From assembly GCA_010279815.1 (NCBI GenBank), contig QEOQ01000493.1, positions 310,001-374,000 on the forward strand: DNA of 64,000 nt. The letters run 5' to 3'. Position 1 is the first letter of the stretch. Each line of letters begins with the position of its first letter. Below, in pieces: positions 47,201-57,394 of the stretch. The translations under genes and the position numbers were made by a program. The stretch is from Brachionus plicatilis (Eukaryota > Rotifera > Eurotatoria > Ploima > Brachionidae). The notes beneath the pieces are model-generated. The model was not told where the DNA came from, did no database searches, and saw only the letters and a program-made list of their open reading frames with translations.

Positions 47201-50200
47201 TATTCTCTTCTTTTACAAAATTTAAATAATACTAAAAATTCATGTTTTTTAATATTGAAATATGAGTTTAATATTTTTTTATACATATAACTTTTAAATT
47301 CATGTGATATCCAAAATAACCGCATGGATTGTCAAAAATTCAATTTGCCGTGAACACAGTTTTGTGAATGCTAAGCAGTACAGAATACATAGTAGCAAAA
47401 AAGTCAAATTGTGTAATTGATGTACAAAATCTCAGTGCAGAGAGCACTACGCTAGAATATATTTATTTGCGGAGTTTTTCCAAAAATTGTATACCATGAT
47501 ACAATTATAGTACTAATTTTGAGCTTTTGATTTTTTAGATCTGTTATTTTACACTAAATTTCGCTGAATTTTTAAGTTTGACTATAAGTAAAAAAATTGG
47601 CAGACATCTAAATGCTATTGATACTATTATTAACAGTGTTTAAATACAGTCAATTTAAAAAATATCATGAACCCCTTTAAGTGTTATTTAAATATTCATT
47701 TTTTATTCTTTAAAGAAGCAAAATTGAAATAGGTAGAGAAATTTGTGGAAGGTATCCAAGCGTTCACCATTGGGAACATTTTGATCCAAGATTGCTCGTA
47801 TGCGAAGCATATCTTTTACCGAACAGTGTATGGGACCAATCAAAAAGAAATCAGCGCAGCAAATTTAGTTCTACAACATTCTCAAAAGACGATACAAACA
47901 AAAGCGCTTCTTCTGATTGTATGATTGTATCCATGTTTTTTAATGAAGAAAAAGGCCTTTTAGTTTATGATAACTATGCCAGAGGCGAAATATATAGCAA
48001 ATTAATATCCATCCGAATTCCGTATCATTTTTTTGTCACAAAAGTAAATCTTAATAAATTGGCGATGTGAAATTTTAGAACAAAAATTACAGTACAAAAA
48101 GTAAAAACGCTATGATTTATTTTCTAATTGTGCAAAAATGACTCTATAAAAAGTACAATATTGTACAAATTTTGTGCAACCGAATTCCAGGCTCTGCAAA
48201 AACTCTGCAATTTATTGCATTTTTTAATCAAATATTTTTTAATGGTGTGCATTTTACAGAAAATTGCACAGTTTTTGCAGAGCCTGGAATTCGGTTGCAC
48301 AAAATTTGTACAATATTGTACTTTTTATAGAGTCAATTTTGCACAATTAGAAAATAAATCATAGCGTTTGAACTTTTTGTACTGTAATTTTTGTACTAAA
48401 ATTTCACATTGCCAATAAATTAAAAAAATATTTTAAAATAAAATTTTATTTTAGGGACGAATGGTTGAAGGAAATGATCAAAACCTTGAATATGTTGGAT
48501 ATCAAGTCCCTAGAAATGAATCTGATAAGCCGGATGATCCAGATTCAAAAATTCACCAAGAATTTCTATTCTACTCAGAGTTCATAGCAGCCAAAATAAT
48601 GAGGGATTTTATTGGAATGACAAAGGCAGACAATAACACAACCGATGCTTTGCTTAATTTTAGTTACTATCTAACAATTGGAGACATGGACGAAGCCTTT
48701 AAATCAATTAAACTTATTAAAAAGTTGGTTTTTTTTCATAAAAAAAATATAAAATAAGTGATTTTTATTTTTTAAAGAGAGTCTGTATGGGAGAACATGG
48801 CTCAAATGTGTGTTAAATCGCATCGAGTCGATGTGGCAAAAGTTTGCCTTGGAAACATGGGAAATGTTAAAGGAATCAGACTTCTTAGAGAAGAGATCGA
48901 AAAAGGCGCTGATTCGGACACTCAAGTTGCTATAATTGCTCTTAGTCTTGGAATGATTGTAATTTCTTTATTTGCTTCATTTCATTATCTTATTTTTATT
49001 TTTTTTAAGGAAGAAGCTGAAAAACTTTTAATAAGTTCAAAAAGATTCGATCTTTTGAACAAACTTTATCAAAATATGGATCTTTGGTCAAAAGCTCTTG
49101 AAATTGCGAATAAAAATGACCGAATTCACTTAAGAAACACATGTTATAATTACGCAAAATTTTGTGAAGAGCGTAACGATTTATCCATGGCTATTGAATA
49201 GTAAATTTAACCATTTATAAATTAAATTAATATTTTTTTTTATTTTTTCTATTAAAAGTTTTGAAAAATCAGATACACACAGATCCGAGATACCCAGGAT
49301 GTTCCTCGAAAGGGACGAACTAGTCAACTTACAGAAGTATACCGAAAAAACACGGGACAAGTAATTAAAAAAACATTAAATTTAAAAAAAAAAATTTTTC
49401 AAAAAATAATTGTAGAGAACTATTTCGCTGGTGGGGTCAGTATTTTGAAAGCATGAGTAACACAGAAAATTCTATCAACTGTTATAAACAAGCCGGTGAC
49501 AATTTATCATTATGCCGTGTTTATTGCTATAGTGAGAATATCAAGGCTGCTTTGGAACTTTGCAATGAAACCAATGATTCAACAGCTTGTTACCATCTTG
49601 CCAGGCATTTTGAACGCAAAAAAAATTTCAAGGAAGCAATTAATCACTATCAGCGAGCGGGCGCTATAAGTAATGCGATCAGAATTTGCAAAGTAGATAT
49701 TTTTTTAAAGATCATATTTTCTAAATTAATGGCATAGGTTGAAATTCACATATATGGTAACCTAGTCTAACCGGGTGACCATATTTTTTTTTATTGCTTA
49801 TTTCTCACCCATTTTGTTCAAAAACTTCAAAAATAGTCACCCAATTTTCCCGAATTTTTTGAGTAACCCCTTTAGCTCCGCGGTTAATTATGTGAGGTCC
49901 AAAAGGGTTAAAGCGGTTAACCCGATTACACCTAAAATTGTATACAATTAGCCCGAAATTTAACCCCAAAAAAAGAATTTTAACCCTTTTAACCCATTTG
50001 ACATTTAGGAAGAAAATTTTTTGAATTTTTTAATAAAATTAAATTTAATTCGAAACAGAACAAAGGTGAGTTTTAAATTAAGTTGTAAAAGTTAATCTTT
50101 ACAATCATCACATAAAAATTCTTTTTTTGTTTTTTTTTAAATTCTTTTGACAAATAACTAAAACAAACCCAATTTGAGCACTTTTCACAAGATAACCATT

Positions 50201-53200
50201 TTGGCGTGTTTTCTTTCTCTTCAGCCATCTTTGTTTCACATGAGCTACACAATATTTCGGATTCTGATAAGTTATCATTTTAATCTGGTGTTAATTTGCT
50301 TGTAACAAGCTTTCGTGGTCGTCCTCTTCCTCTTCCAGTTCCTTTTTTAGCTATTTTGACATTTTTGGCCTCTTCTTGTTCTTATTTTGCTTATTACTAT
50401 TACATCACTGATTGTGTATTTTAGATTTTGTACAGTATAATTTTTTTTTTTTGATTGAATTTCTTTTTTGACATTTTTAGCTTATTTTTAAACAATTTGC
50501 TTTTTTTATGTTTGAAATAAAAACTCGGCTTTAAAAAAAAATTTTTTGAGAGTGAGAGAGAGAAAATAATTTTACAATTTTTTAATTATTAAAAAATATC
50601 GTCACTGCATTTTTATAGTCTTATTCGGTTAAATGGGTTAAATAGAATCTTATTTGGACTAATTGGGTGATTTTTTTGACTAAAAGGGTTAAATCTATTT
50701 AACCTTTTAAGCCCTAAAAAAACCCCCATTAGATGAAGCCCTAAGGACATTTCCTAAAATTCTAAAAAAATTCTCTTAGATACTTTAGCATGTGCTGAAT
50801 CTAACAAGCGAAATAGGTTAGAGCTTAAGTATTACCTAGGGCCTTAAAGCACCCTTCTCCCGAATCACTAATTCGAGGCTTTTTCACCTCATTAGGCGTA
50901 GTCGAACTTATAGAGAAAAAAAAGCATATAACGATTTTTTTTTAAAATATTTCACACATATCATTCGATTTCTCTCCTCGAGTTCTACATATCAAGATAT
51001 TTTTTTAGGTAGTAGCTTTAAAAATGAAGGAGATATAGGGGTTTTTCAAATTCGTTCACCCTATTAACCCATAACCCCTTTAGACTAGGTTACCATAGTG
51101 AGTTAAAAAAACATAAAAAAAGAGACAGACACATGTATTTTTTTGTAATTTATTGAAACGTGAAAAAAACATATAGAAATATTGTACTATTGTTAGAAAA
51201 AATAAGTCAATTTTATTTATAAAAGTAAAAAAGTGAATTAAAAACATAAATATTTTAGTCGTAATTCATTATTTTAAAAAGAAAATAAAAAATAAATACT
51301 CGTTCATAAAGTGTGATAACCACGTTGTTGTCCTTACAAATTTGACAATTATTTAAATTGGAATGATTCGAAGCAATTATTTAAATTGGAATGATTCGAA
51401 GCAATAGGATTGAATTTTTTAAAGAAAAAATCTAATTCAACTTCACTGCACACAGTGGTCAAAAAACTTTCTCAAAAAATAATGATAAACTTTATGTTTT
51501 TTTTCTCTGCTCTAATATGTTTTACTTTCATTTTCATATTTATGTGGTGTTTTTTTATTTTCACTGTTTTTATGTGAGTTTAATCCTCTTCCTAAATTAA
51601 TTACTTTTAATTGAAATATTAATTTCAAATTAATTAATTAATGTAATTTTCATTGTGAATTTTCTGCTTTTTTCATAATCCTAAATTTAGTAATTTGGGT
51701 AATAATATCAAGTTGAAAAACTAAGAAAATGATAAACTTGAAAAGCTTTTTTTACAAGCTGAATTCAAAAACTTAAGTAAATTGAAATTAATGATGAAAA
51801 TAAATTGAGTGTCTAATATTTTGTTTTGGCATGCAAATTTTAAAAAAATAAAATATTTTTTTCAAAACACTTCCGAAATAATTTAAAAAATAATAAAAAA
51901 TCATTTTGTAAATTACTCCTGATTTATTTCTTTTCCAGTTTGGTATAAAAATTAAAATAAGTTGAGCTTTGAATGAAATTGTTGGAAAAATATGTTTCTA
52001 CATTATATTTTATAATTAAAAAAACCTAAAATCTTTTTTATATTTTTATGTATCTAATATAACTTTTTAGAATGCTTATAAACTTTTAATCATTTACCTT
52101 ATTTTGCCATAACTTCTTTTCAAAAAAAAATAAATATTCTCGAGTATAATAATTAATTTAAATTCAAAATCAATTTTGTTTTAAAAATTTTAATATCTAA
52201 GTCCAGAGGTTTTTGCGGAGATTTGACTTAAATAATATTTTAATTTCCGTTATGTTTTGTTTATTATTTTAAAGTTTAAAACTGAACTTGATTGAATTTA
52301 GTTATAAGAATAAAAATAGAAGCCTAGCTGCAATGATTTGAATTTATGCTAGAGCAGAAAAAAATGACAATTTCTGAATAAAAATTCAAAAAATTTTATT
52401 TGAAAGGAAAATGATATGCATGACTATTTGGCAAGTTTGGCCTTCCAGGGAGGTCCTCAAGATATGCTTGATGCTGCTCGCTATTATGAAACAGTTCCTG
52501 GTAAAGAAGACAAAGCAGTCATTCTTTATCACAAAGCTGGACACACTTCTAAAGCTATTGACTTGGCATTTAGAGCGAACAAATATGCCGAGTTGAGTTC
52601 AATCACGGATGGAATTACTGAAAAATCAGATCCATTACTTGTTCGCAAAGTTGCTGATTTTTTTATGGAAAATGAACAATTTGACAAAGCTGTTGATCTG
52701 TTGGCAGTGACCAAAAAAGTCGATCAAGCATTAGATCTAATGATTAAATATAATGTGCCTATCACTGAAGCCTTAGCCGAAAAATTAACTCCAACAAAAC
52801 GTAAGATTTAATATTTATTTTAAAAGTACAAATAAAAATTTAAATAGCTTCTAATGACTCTGAAATGCCTGGTTATTATCAAACATTGGAGCTTATTGGT
52901 GATGCGGCCTTTGACCAAAGACTATACACAATTGCAGCCAAAAAATATACTGAAGCAAGTAATCGAACAAAAGCAATGAAAGCACTGATGAAATCAGGAG
53001 ATACCCAAAGAGTCATATTCTTCGCCAATATTCAAAAACAACGAGAGACTTACATCATGGCTGCAAATTACTTGCAATCTCTCGATTGGCGAAAAGACCC
53101 CGATGTAATGAAGCATATTATAAATTTTTATACCAGAGCGAAATCAATGGAATCTTTGGCAAGTTTCTATGAGGCATGCGCTCAAGTAGAGATCGATGAA

Positions 53201-53777
53201 TTTCAAGATTACGATAAAGCAATGAGTGCTCTTGCCGAAGCCTATAAATGCTTGACTCGTGGGAATGTTGAAGATACGGTCAAAGCCGAAGAAATGGTCA
53301 ACAGTTTAAAATTTAAGCTTGCAGTAATTAGAAAATTTTTAGAAGCTAAAAGGTAAATTTTTGTTGCCTTAAATTTAAAATTAGTTTATTCAAAATTAAT
53401 TTAGTAAATTGAATCAAAATTTCGAAGATGGTCTTAAAGATTTGCAGCAGATTTTGCAAGTAGAAAATGTTAATACAGCAATTAGAATAGGGGATGTTTA
53501 TTCTCTTTTAATTGAATTCAATGCAAATAGAAAACAATGGAAACAAGCTTATAATGTTTTAGAAGAAATGAGAGAGACTATTCCCGAAAGTTCGATCAGA
53601 TTTTATGTCAATCCAAATCTATTGGCCGTAATTCATCGCGAACTTGGCATTGAGTACAAAATGCCAAGTGCCAAACCGGAAAACACATTTTCAAGTAAAC
53701 AAAATAATGCTGAAAATGATGATGAAGATGATGACGATATCAAGGATAACATTGGTTATGGAACTTATGAGGATTAA
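44267..53777 (+). CDS. IFT140: Intraflagellar transport protein 140 (IFT-A core subunit)
   Basis: An IFT-A subunit for retrograde transport and membrane-protein entry in cilia. Eighteen exons: 44267-44413, 44474-44695, 44753-44883, 44934-45371, 45426-45768, 45820-45930, 45982-46304, 46359-46476, 46533-46681, 47716-48043, 48455-48723, 48778-48958, 49010-49200, 49259-49360, 49416-49692, 52407-52800, 52848-53352, 53405-53777; 1533 aa (human 1462), all phases close. The N-terminal WD40 half starts MALFFEYKIQSP and has LLWHPKKKILLTCWEGGEI, LAKAAIAGDEAALELFEY, GIIAAGTDKGNVAMW and RTFQGTVKQ. The TPR half has FIGMTKADNNTTDALLNFSY, TIGDMDEAFKSIKLIKKE, VDVAKVCLGNMGN, ILYHKAGHTSKAIDLAF, IMAANYLQSLDWRKDPDV, YEACAQVEIDEFQDYDKA and RIGDVYSLLIEF, then an acidic tail. 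Long introns: 46682-47715, 48044-48454, 49693-52406. Introns 5 and 12 (51 nt each) are stopless in frame. AATAAA at 53826-53831. Confidence 0.97.
46682..47715. other. IFT140 intron 9 (1.03 kb)
   Basis: AT-rich non-coding sequence between a GTGATT donor and a TTTAAAG acceptor. No exon or repeat family was recognised inside. Confidence 0.7.
48061..48413. mobile_element. MITE / foldback element in IFT140 intron 10 with 8-bp target duplication
   Basis: The two halves (about 48061-48210 and 48265-48413) are near-perfect reverse complements, one of the cleanest hairpins in the window. The termini GGCGATGTGAAATTTTAG and, on the other strand, GGCAATGTGAAATTTTAG differ at one base. AATAAATT occurs directly outside both ends (48053-48060 and 48414-48421), as expected of an 8-bp target-site duplication such as hAT-type transposases make. 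A decayed relative lies at about 36265-36491. Confidence 0.85.
49755..51095. mobile_element. TA-flanked terminal-inverted-repeat transposon relic in IFT140 intron 15
   Basis: TGGTAACCTAGTCTAA at 49755-49770 is repeated perfectly in reverse complement at 51080-51095, and TA lies outside each end (49753-49754, 51096-51097). This is the arrangement of Tc1/mariner/pogo-type elements, though the terminal sequence itself is not one I recognise. The 1.34-kb interior contains a decayed coding tail on the minus strand (50130-50384) and several AACCC/GGGTT-rich segments. It accounts for half of the 2.7-kb intron. Confidence 0.7.
50130..50384 (-). pseudogene. Decayed transposase-like C-terminal tail (AT-hook plus zinc-binding motif)
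   Basis: Reading on the minus strand from about 50384, an acidic/basic linker (EQEEAKNVKIAKKG) leads into an AT-hook (GRGRGRPRK). There is then one in-frame stop, and after it a cysteine-rich motif. The order is C-x2-C, a spacer of charged residues, then W-x2-C-x2-C-x2-W-x-C. C-terminal zinc-binding tails of this form are known from pogo/jerky-type DDE transposases. No catalytic region is visible, so this is a remnant of a non-autonomous or degraded copy. Family assignment is inference. Confidence 0.45.
51346..51401. repeat. Exact 28-bp tandem duplication in IFT140 intron 15
   Basis: A 28-bp unit beginning CAATTATTTAAATTGGAATG is present twice with no mismatch (51346-51373 and 51374-51401), followed by CAAT, the start of a third. 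It is probably a recent slippage product. Confidence 0.9.
51402..52406. other. Remainder of IFT140 intron 15
   Basis: AT-rich sequence up to the acceptor TTTGAAAG at 52406. Nothing further recognised. Confidence 0.6.
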
Positions 53778-55342
53778 AATTTTTATCTATTTTTTTGTTA
53801 AAACAAAATTTTTTTAATGTTAATCAATAAACTTCTAAAAGGGAAATAAACAAAAAATAATAATATCTTCTAAATTTTTATTCTTATATTGGTTTCATAA
53901 AGTTAGTGTTGTCGATGAGAAAATGATATTAAAAGCTTATAGAGGGCCATAGTATTTTTTTCTTAATGTCCCAGTGGTGGTGGAAAGAAATTGCTATAAA
54001 AGTTATGATTTAAAAAAAATAAAGTTTGGGAATCAAAAGTTTTTGTTTTTGCATAAGTCACAAGTCCTATTTAATTTTTAAAAAAAATATGTAAAAATTC
54101 TAACAATTTTGAAAAGAAAGTTTTTTTTTTGTGTATTTCAAAATGTGCAAGTTCAAAGTAATCTGACATAAAAAAAAATTTTGAACCAACAAAAGCTTCT
54201 TCAGATTAAGGATAAAATTAATTAAAATTAAAATAGATAAATTGAAAAAAAAGAATAATATGTTGATGTAAATAACTGTGTTAAAGTATTATTTTTTATA
54301 TTAGTGACATCATAAGCTTTATTCGAGGGTTCAAAAATTTATTCCATTTCATTCAGCTAATAAATTGATAGACCTTTTGTTTATTGTGGATGTCTGGTAG
54401 TGTCGAAATCTTATAGAACCTTCATAAAACTATAAAATAAAAAATTTAATTTTTTTTGATAAATTAGAATCCACTGAAGTATTTTCATTTTCTAAAATTA
54501 TAAGAGAAAATTATTTTGGACTAGTTTCGAAGTATGTGATTAGCTTATTATGGTAACTTTAGTTTCGGAGAGCTAAGTCTCATTTTTATTTTAAAATTTA
54601 ATTTATCAATGTATATTGATATTTTAGTTATCATTTATAACTTTTATCTACACAAGCTTTTGAGAGAGTGAAACAATTCCTGTGTTGTGGATTCAATAGT
54701 ATCCTGAGCAAACGGCCAATTATTTTTTTTAATTATTAGTGGTATTTCTGAAATTCTTAGTTTTAAAAGAATGTTAAGTTTTTAATCTTTTATCTTATTT
54801 TGATGAATAAATGCTCAAAAATGCTTAATTTTCAATTTTAAAAGCTTTAAATGAATATTTAAAAAGCAAGAAAAAATAATACAATAATGAAAAATTTTTG
54901 AAATTCGTATCTATGGATTTGATTCCAAAGACAAAGTTTTAAACCACTAATAGTTTTATCAAAATTTATACTACATTCGAAATTGAAAATCTCTAGAAGA
55001 AAAAAAAAGAAAACTTCATGATTACAGCGCTTTTTTTAATATTATTTTTCCTTCTAGCTCTATTGAAATTGTGAATAAATAAGAAGAATGTTGAGCTAGT
55101 AAAAATAATTTTTTCTGAACATTGCACAGCGTCATCTATAAATTTGCTAAATTATTCTTCCATTTTGCCTTGACTAAATTTAAATATCTGAATCAATTTT
55201 CTATTGAATTTTTTAACACCCTTTTTTAAATTTAGCCTAGTCACCAATTTAAATTGAATAAAATCCGCTAATTTTACAATTTTTTCTTATGTTTAAGAAA
55301 ATTTTAAATTCGTTCAAATACAACCAAATTTTTGAGAGAAAA
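53778..55342. other. Intergenic region between IFT140 and transketolase
   Basis: 1.56 kb of AT-rich DNA. It holds the IFT140 polyadenylation signal (53826-53831) and, at the right end, the transketolase promoter and 5' UTR. No exon, RNA or repeat recognised. Confidence 0.6.
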
Positions 55343-57394
55343 ATGTCTTCTGTTAATGCTCAAACACTCGAAACCTTGTCTGATATAGCTCATCGATTGA
55401 GAATCCACTCGATTGAAGCCACCTCAGCCAGCAATTCTGGGTATATAATTTAATAAAAATAAATTCCAAAACAAATTTTCAAATATTTATTTTTGCAGTC
55501 ATCCATCATCATGCAGTTCCATAGCCGAAATAATGTCGGTTTTGTTTTTCAACCAAATGAAATATGATGTTCAGGAACCCCGTCATCGGGCCAACGACAG
55601 ACTCATTTTATCAAAGGTAGGATCAGTTAAATATTGAATTATTTTCACATATACTAATTTTAATGTAGGGTCATGCTGCGCCAGTTTTGTATGCTGCTTG
55701 GGCTGAAGCTGGAGCATTTCCGGTCAGTGAATTGAAAAACTTGAGAAAATTAGACAATCCACTCGAGGGTCACCCAACTCCTGTTAGTTGAACAAATAAA
55801 ATAATTAACTTTTTGGTCTTTTAATAATTTTTTTATTCAGAAATTGAATTTTGTTGATGTGGCTACAGGATCTCTTGGTCAAGGATTGAGTTGTGCTGCT
55901 GGTATGGCTTATGTTGGTAAATATTTCGATAAGGCCGATTACAGAGTCTATTGCATCTGCGGTGATGGTGAGAGTGCCGAAGGAAGCATTTGGGAGGCCT
56001 TTGCTTTTGCCAGTCATTACAAACTAGACAATTTGGTCAATATCATTGATGTGAACCGACTTGGTCAAAGTGAAGCCACCATGTACCAGCATGACATGGA
56101 TGGTTACCAAAAAAAAGTCGAAGCCTTCGGCTGGCATGCTATAGTTGTCGATGGACACAATATTGAACAAGTAATAAAAGCTTTGGACACTGCTTCTCAA
56201 GTCAAAGGAAAACCTTGCTGCATCATTGCCAAAACCTACAAGGGTAAATTTTTCCCGGAGATCGAAGATCATCAATCATGGCACGGCAAACCATTGGGTA
56301 AACAGACCCAAGAGGTTGTTGAAGCCATTAGAAAAATGATAAAGAGTCCAACTACTAAGCTTGGTCATGAATTGTTGCCAATTAAAGCTCCCACAGCTGT
56401 AGTGCAGCCAACCAACTTGGCTAACATAAAACTAGCTACACCACCCAGTTATAAATTGGGAGATCAAGTTGCTACTCGTTTGGCTTATGGCACTGGACTA
56501 ACCAAACTTGGCCAAGCTAATCCTCACGTGGTTGCTCTAGATGGTGATGTCAAAAATTCAACTTATTCCATCAAATTTAAAGAAGCGTTCCCGGACAGAT
56601 TTGTAGAATGCTTTATTGCCGAGCAAAATCTTGCTGGTGTTTCAATTGGAGTAGCTTGCCGAGACCGCACAGTTGCTTTTGCGAGCACTTTTGCTGCTTT
56701 TTGGTCACGCGCTTTTGATCAAATTAGAATGGGAGCCATTTCACAAACAAATGCTAATTTCAGTGGATCACATGTTGGATGCTCAATTGGTGAAGACGGT
56801 GCCAGTCAAATGGCTTTGGAAGATTTGGCTATGTTTAGATCAGTGGCAGGCTCGACTGTTTTTTATCCAAGTGATGCTGTTTCGACCGAAAGAGCTATCG
56901 AATTGGCCGCCAATACCAAAGGTATCTGCTACATTAGAACTAGTCGACCAAATACCTCAGTAATCTACGAGAATAATGAAGTGTTTGAAATTGGCAAAGC
57001 TAAAGTTGTGCTAAAATCTGACTCGGACTATGCAACTATTGTGTCTGGTGGCGTGACTTTGCACGAGGCTATTAAGGCTGCTAATCTTTTGAAACAACAA
57101 GGAAAGAGCATTAGAATTATTGATTTGTTCACCGTGAAACCAGTAGATTGGCAAACAATTTTGGAAAATGTTAAACAAACTGGAAATCGCATTGTCACTG
57201 TTGAAGATCACTATGCCGAAGGTGGTATTGGTGAAACTGTAGCTGCTGCATTATTGACCAATGCTCCAGGTCAATCATTCAATTTCAGAAAATTGTATGT
57301 AAAGTCCATCCCAATTAGTGGTCAACCTCAAGAGTTGCTGGAACGATTCGAAATCGATTCGAACGCTATAATTAAAGCAGTTCAAAGCTTTTAG
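55343..57394 (+). CDS. TKT: Transketolase
   Basis: A cytosolic thiamine diphosphate enzyme of the non-oxidative pentose phosphate pathway, moving two-carbon ketol units between sugar phosphates. Four exons, 55343-55440, 55499-55616, 55669-55782 and 55841-57394, give 627 aa (human 623). Substrate and cofactor residues are in place: [17 protein letters not shown] and [13 protein letters not shown] near the N-terminus, [12 protein letters not shown], and the ThDP/metal motif GDGESAEG (about residues 151-158) followed by the NR of DVNRLGQ about 30 residues later. The pyrimidine domain has [10 protein letters not shown] and the catalytic Glu in [11 protein letters not shown] (about residue 371). 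The C-terminal domain has [10 protein letters not shown] and [12 protein letters not shown]. The first three exons are short and the rest of the gene is one long exon. AATAAA lies at 57482-57487. Its length and short N-terminus fit the animal cytosolic type. Confidence 0.98.
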
